DNA from: Desulfobacterales bacterium
GTDB taxonomy: Bacteria > Desulfobacterota > Desulfobacteria > Desulfobacterales > JAHEIW01
NCBI GenBank assembly: GCA_030145015.1
Contig: JAQYWI010000132.1
Coordinates: forward strand, 1-15,431
DNA: 15,431 nucleotides
Direction of reading: 5' to 3'
Shown here: positions 14,020-15,431 of the stretch, one piece after another
Layout of the letters: each line of letters opens with the position of its first letter
How positions within the stretch are numbered: the first letter of the stretch is position 1
Translations under genes and position numbers: made by a program
Notes under the pieces: model-generated
What the model saw: the letters and a program-made list of their open reading frames with translations, nothing else
Databases searched by the model: none
Told to the model about the DNA's origin: nothing

Positions 14020-15431
14020 ATGGGAAATTCTATCCTGGATGCCATCGGCAATACGCCGCTGGTTGAAATCAAAAAGCTCAATCCGAATCCCGATGTCAAG
14101 CTGCTCGCCAAACTCGAGCATTTTAACCCCGGCGGCTCCGTCAAGGATCGAGCCGCCCTTTACATGATTGAAGCTGCCGAAAAATCCGGGGAGCTTATAT
14201 CGCAAAAAACCGTCATCGAACCCACCAGCGGCAATACCGGGATTGGTCTGGCCCTGGTTTGTACGGTCAAAGGATACCGGTTGCTGCTGGTCATGTCTGA
14301 TGCGGTCAGCATCGAACGCCAAAAGATTTTAAAGGCCCGCGGAGCCGATATTCTTTTAACGCCGGGGCACCTCGGTACTGATGGGGCCATTGAAGAGGCT
14401 TACCGGCTGGCCCGTGAAAACCTGGACACCTATTTTATCCCCGATCAATTTAATAATGAAGCCAACTGGAAAGCCCACTATTATGGAACGGCTGAAGAGG
14501 TCTGGCAGCAAACCAACGGCAACGTTACCGCTTTTGTGGCCACTCTGGGAACCACCGGCACGTTAATGGGCGTTTCCAGAAGGCTGAAGGAATACGATGC
14601 GTCCATCCAGATTATCGGGGTGGAACCTTATCTGGGCCACAAGATCCAGGGATTAAAAAACATGAAGGAGGCCTATTGCCCCGAGATCTTTGAAAAAGAT
14701 CGCCTGGATCAAAAGCTCAATGTTGATGATGAAGCCGCTTACGAAATGGCACGGCGACTGGCCAAAGAAGAAGGCATATTTGTCGGCATGAGCAGCGGTG
14801 CGGCCATGGTCGGTGCCTGCAGGGTTGCAGCCAAAATGGCCGCCGGCACTCTGGTGGTGTTATTCCCGGACAACGGCGAACGCTATTTGAGCACCTCGCT
14901 TTTTGCGGTGCACGAAGAGGTTACCCTGAAATTATTTAACAGCCTGTCCCGCAAAAAAGAGGTGTTTGAGCCCCGCATCCTGGGAAAGGTGGGCGTTTAT
15001 TCCTGCGGCCCCACCGCCCATGCTCGCATCCATCTGGGGGAAATGCGCCGCATTGTGTTTGCCGACCTGCTGTGTCGCTATCTTGAATACCGCGGTTACG
15101 CGGTCAATCATTTGACCGATATCAATGACCTTGATGACAAAGCCATCAGCGGCTCCCAAAAAGCCAATGTCGGTCTGAAGGAATTTACCGAAGCCAATAT
15201 TTCTCAATTCAAAGAAGATCTGTCCCTTTTAGGCATTACCCCGACCAACCCATATGTCCAGGCCAGTGAACATGTTGATGATATGGTGGCTCTTGGTGAA
15301 AAGCTGGTTGAAAAGGGCTTTGCTTATGAAAAGCTGCGCTCATTGTACTTTAATATTTCACGCCTCGATGATTATGGCCGGCTTTCCGGAATTGATATCA
15401 ACAAGATAAAAGTCGGTGCTACGGTTGATCT
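14020..15431 (+). CDS. CysM-type cysteine synthase fused to a cysteinyl-tRNA synthetase-like domain, 3' end cut
   Basis: One uninterrupted frame of 470 codons runs off the window. Residues 1-295 are a fold-type II PLP enzyme: GNTPL (10-14), NPGGSVKDR with PLP lysine Lys42, PTSGNTG (68-74), LGTTGTLMG (176-184), EGIFVGMSSGAA (251-262) and ERYLSTSLF (287-295). The GTTGTLMG and LKNM (212-215) stretches are closest to mycobacterial CysM, which uses O-phosphoserine, rather than to CysK. From about residue 302 the sequence is the start of a class I cysteinyl-tRNA synthetase: LKLFNSLSRKKEVFEP, VYSCGPT with zinc-type Cys329, HLGE (338-341) in place of HIGH or HIGN, TDINDLDDKAI (366-376) and LYFNISRLDDYG (442-453). 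The KMSKS loop, if present, lies beyond the window. No stop or start signal breaks the junction. The start has AGG about 8 bases upstream, 9 bases after tmk. It probably makes cysteine and activates it in one polypeptide; acceptance by tRNA-Cys is inferred. Confidence 0.9.
   Translation, partial: MGNSILDAIGNTPLVEIKKLNPNPDVKLLAKLEHFNPGGSVKDRAALYMIEAAEKSGELISQKTVIEPTSGNTGIGLALVCTVKGYRLLLVMSDAVSIERQKILKARGADILLTPGHLGTDGAIEEAYRLARENLDTYFIPDQFNNEANWKAHYYGTAEEVWQQTNGNVTAFVATLGTTGTLMGVSRRLKEYDASIQIIGVEPYLGHKIQGLKNMKEAYCPEIFEKDRLDQKLNVDDEAAYEMARRLAKEEGIFVGMSSGAAMVGACRVAAKMAAGTLVVLFPDNGERYLSTSLFAVHEEVTLKLFNSLSRKKEVFEPRILGKVGVYSCGPTAHARIHLGEMRRIVFADLLCRYLEYRGYAVNHLTDINDLDDKAISGSQKANVGLKEFTEANISQFKEDLSLLGITPTNPYVQASEHVDDMVALGEKLVEKGFAYEKLRSLYFNISRLDDYGRLSGIDINKIKVGATVD

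Noticed and set aside
14895..14935. Two separate genes (cysM then cysS) with a sequencing error joining them
   Set aside because: The frame is continuous, there is no stop, no ribosome binding site and no ATG at the start of the CysRS part; the nearest match begins VTLKLFNSL with valine in place of the usual initiating Met region.

Overview
The window looks like chromosomal housekeeping DNA of a Gram-negative, probably anaerobic Desulfobacterota (deltaproteobacterium, Desulfobacterales-like). LptD implies an outer membrane with LPS. The RicT-type PSP1 protein beside holB and metG, an RfaH/UpxY-type NusG paralogue, and the style of the intergenic repeats point the same way. This placement is inferred from protein families and layout, not from a search. 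I see no rRNA, tRNA, CRISPR array, transposase or phage gene.

Left block (1-4240). A strong sigma70-like promoter near the left edge reads leftward into a possible partial gene. Next is a very large minus-strand GlmS-like protein (262-4080, 1272 codons). It has glutaminase and two SIS domains but carries two big insertions and a long C-terminal extension. It has its own promoter at 4098-4126.

Repeat block (4081-4750). About 670 bases with no gene separate the GlmS-like gene from metG. They are filled with short words repeated at a strict 7-base step and arranged as inverted pairs, including one pair with exactly six heptamers per arm.

Central minus-strand cluster (4751-12083). In transcription order it reads lptD, a NusG/RfaH-type antiterminator, an HU/IHF-family protein, holB, ricT and metG. 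A strong promoter in the gap before the HU gene can drive HU and the genes after it. holB-ricT-metG is a familiar grouping. A short inverted repeat lies between holB and ricT.

Right plus-strand block (12361-15431). surE starts divergently from lptD, with candidate promoters for the two genes overlapping. A third inverted-repeat element separates surE from tmk. tmk is followed after 9 bases by a fused gene that runs off the window: a CysM-type, PLP-dependent cysteine synthase joined in frame to a cysteinyl-tRNA synthetase-like domain. This fusion, the oversized GlmS relative and the heptamer inverted arrays are the most unusual things here.

Together the genes cover LPS export to the outer membrane (lptD), amino-sugar supply (GlmS-like), DNA replication and nucleotide supply (holB, tmk, surE), translation (metG, the CysRS part of the fusion), cysteine synthesis and nucleoid structure.
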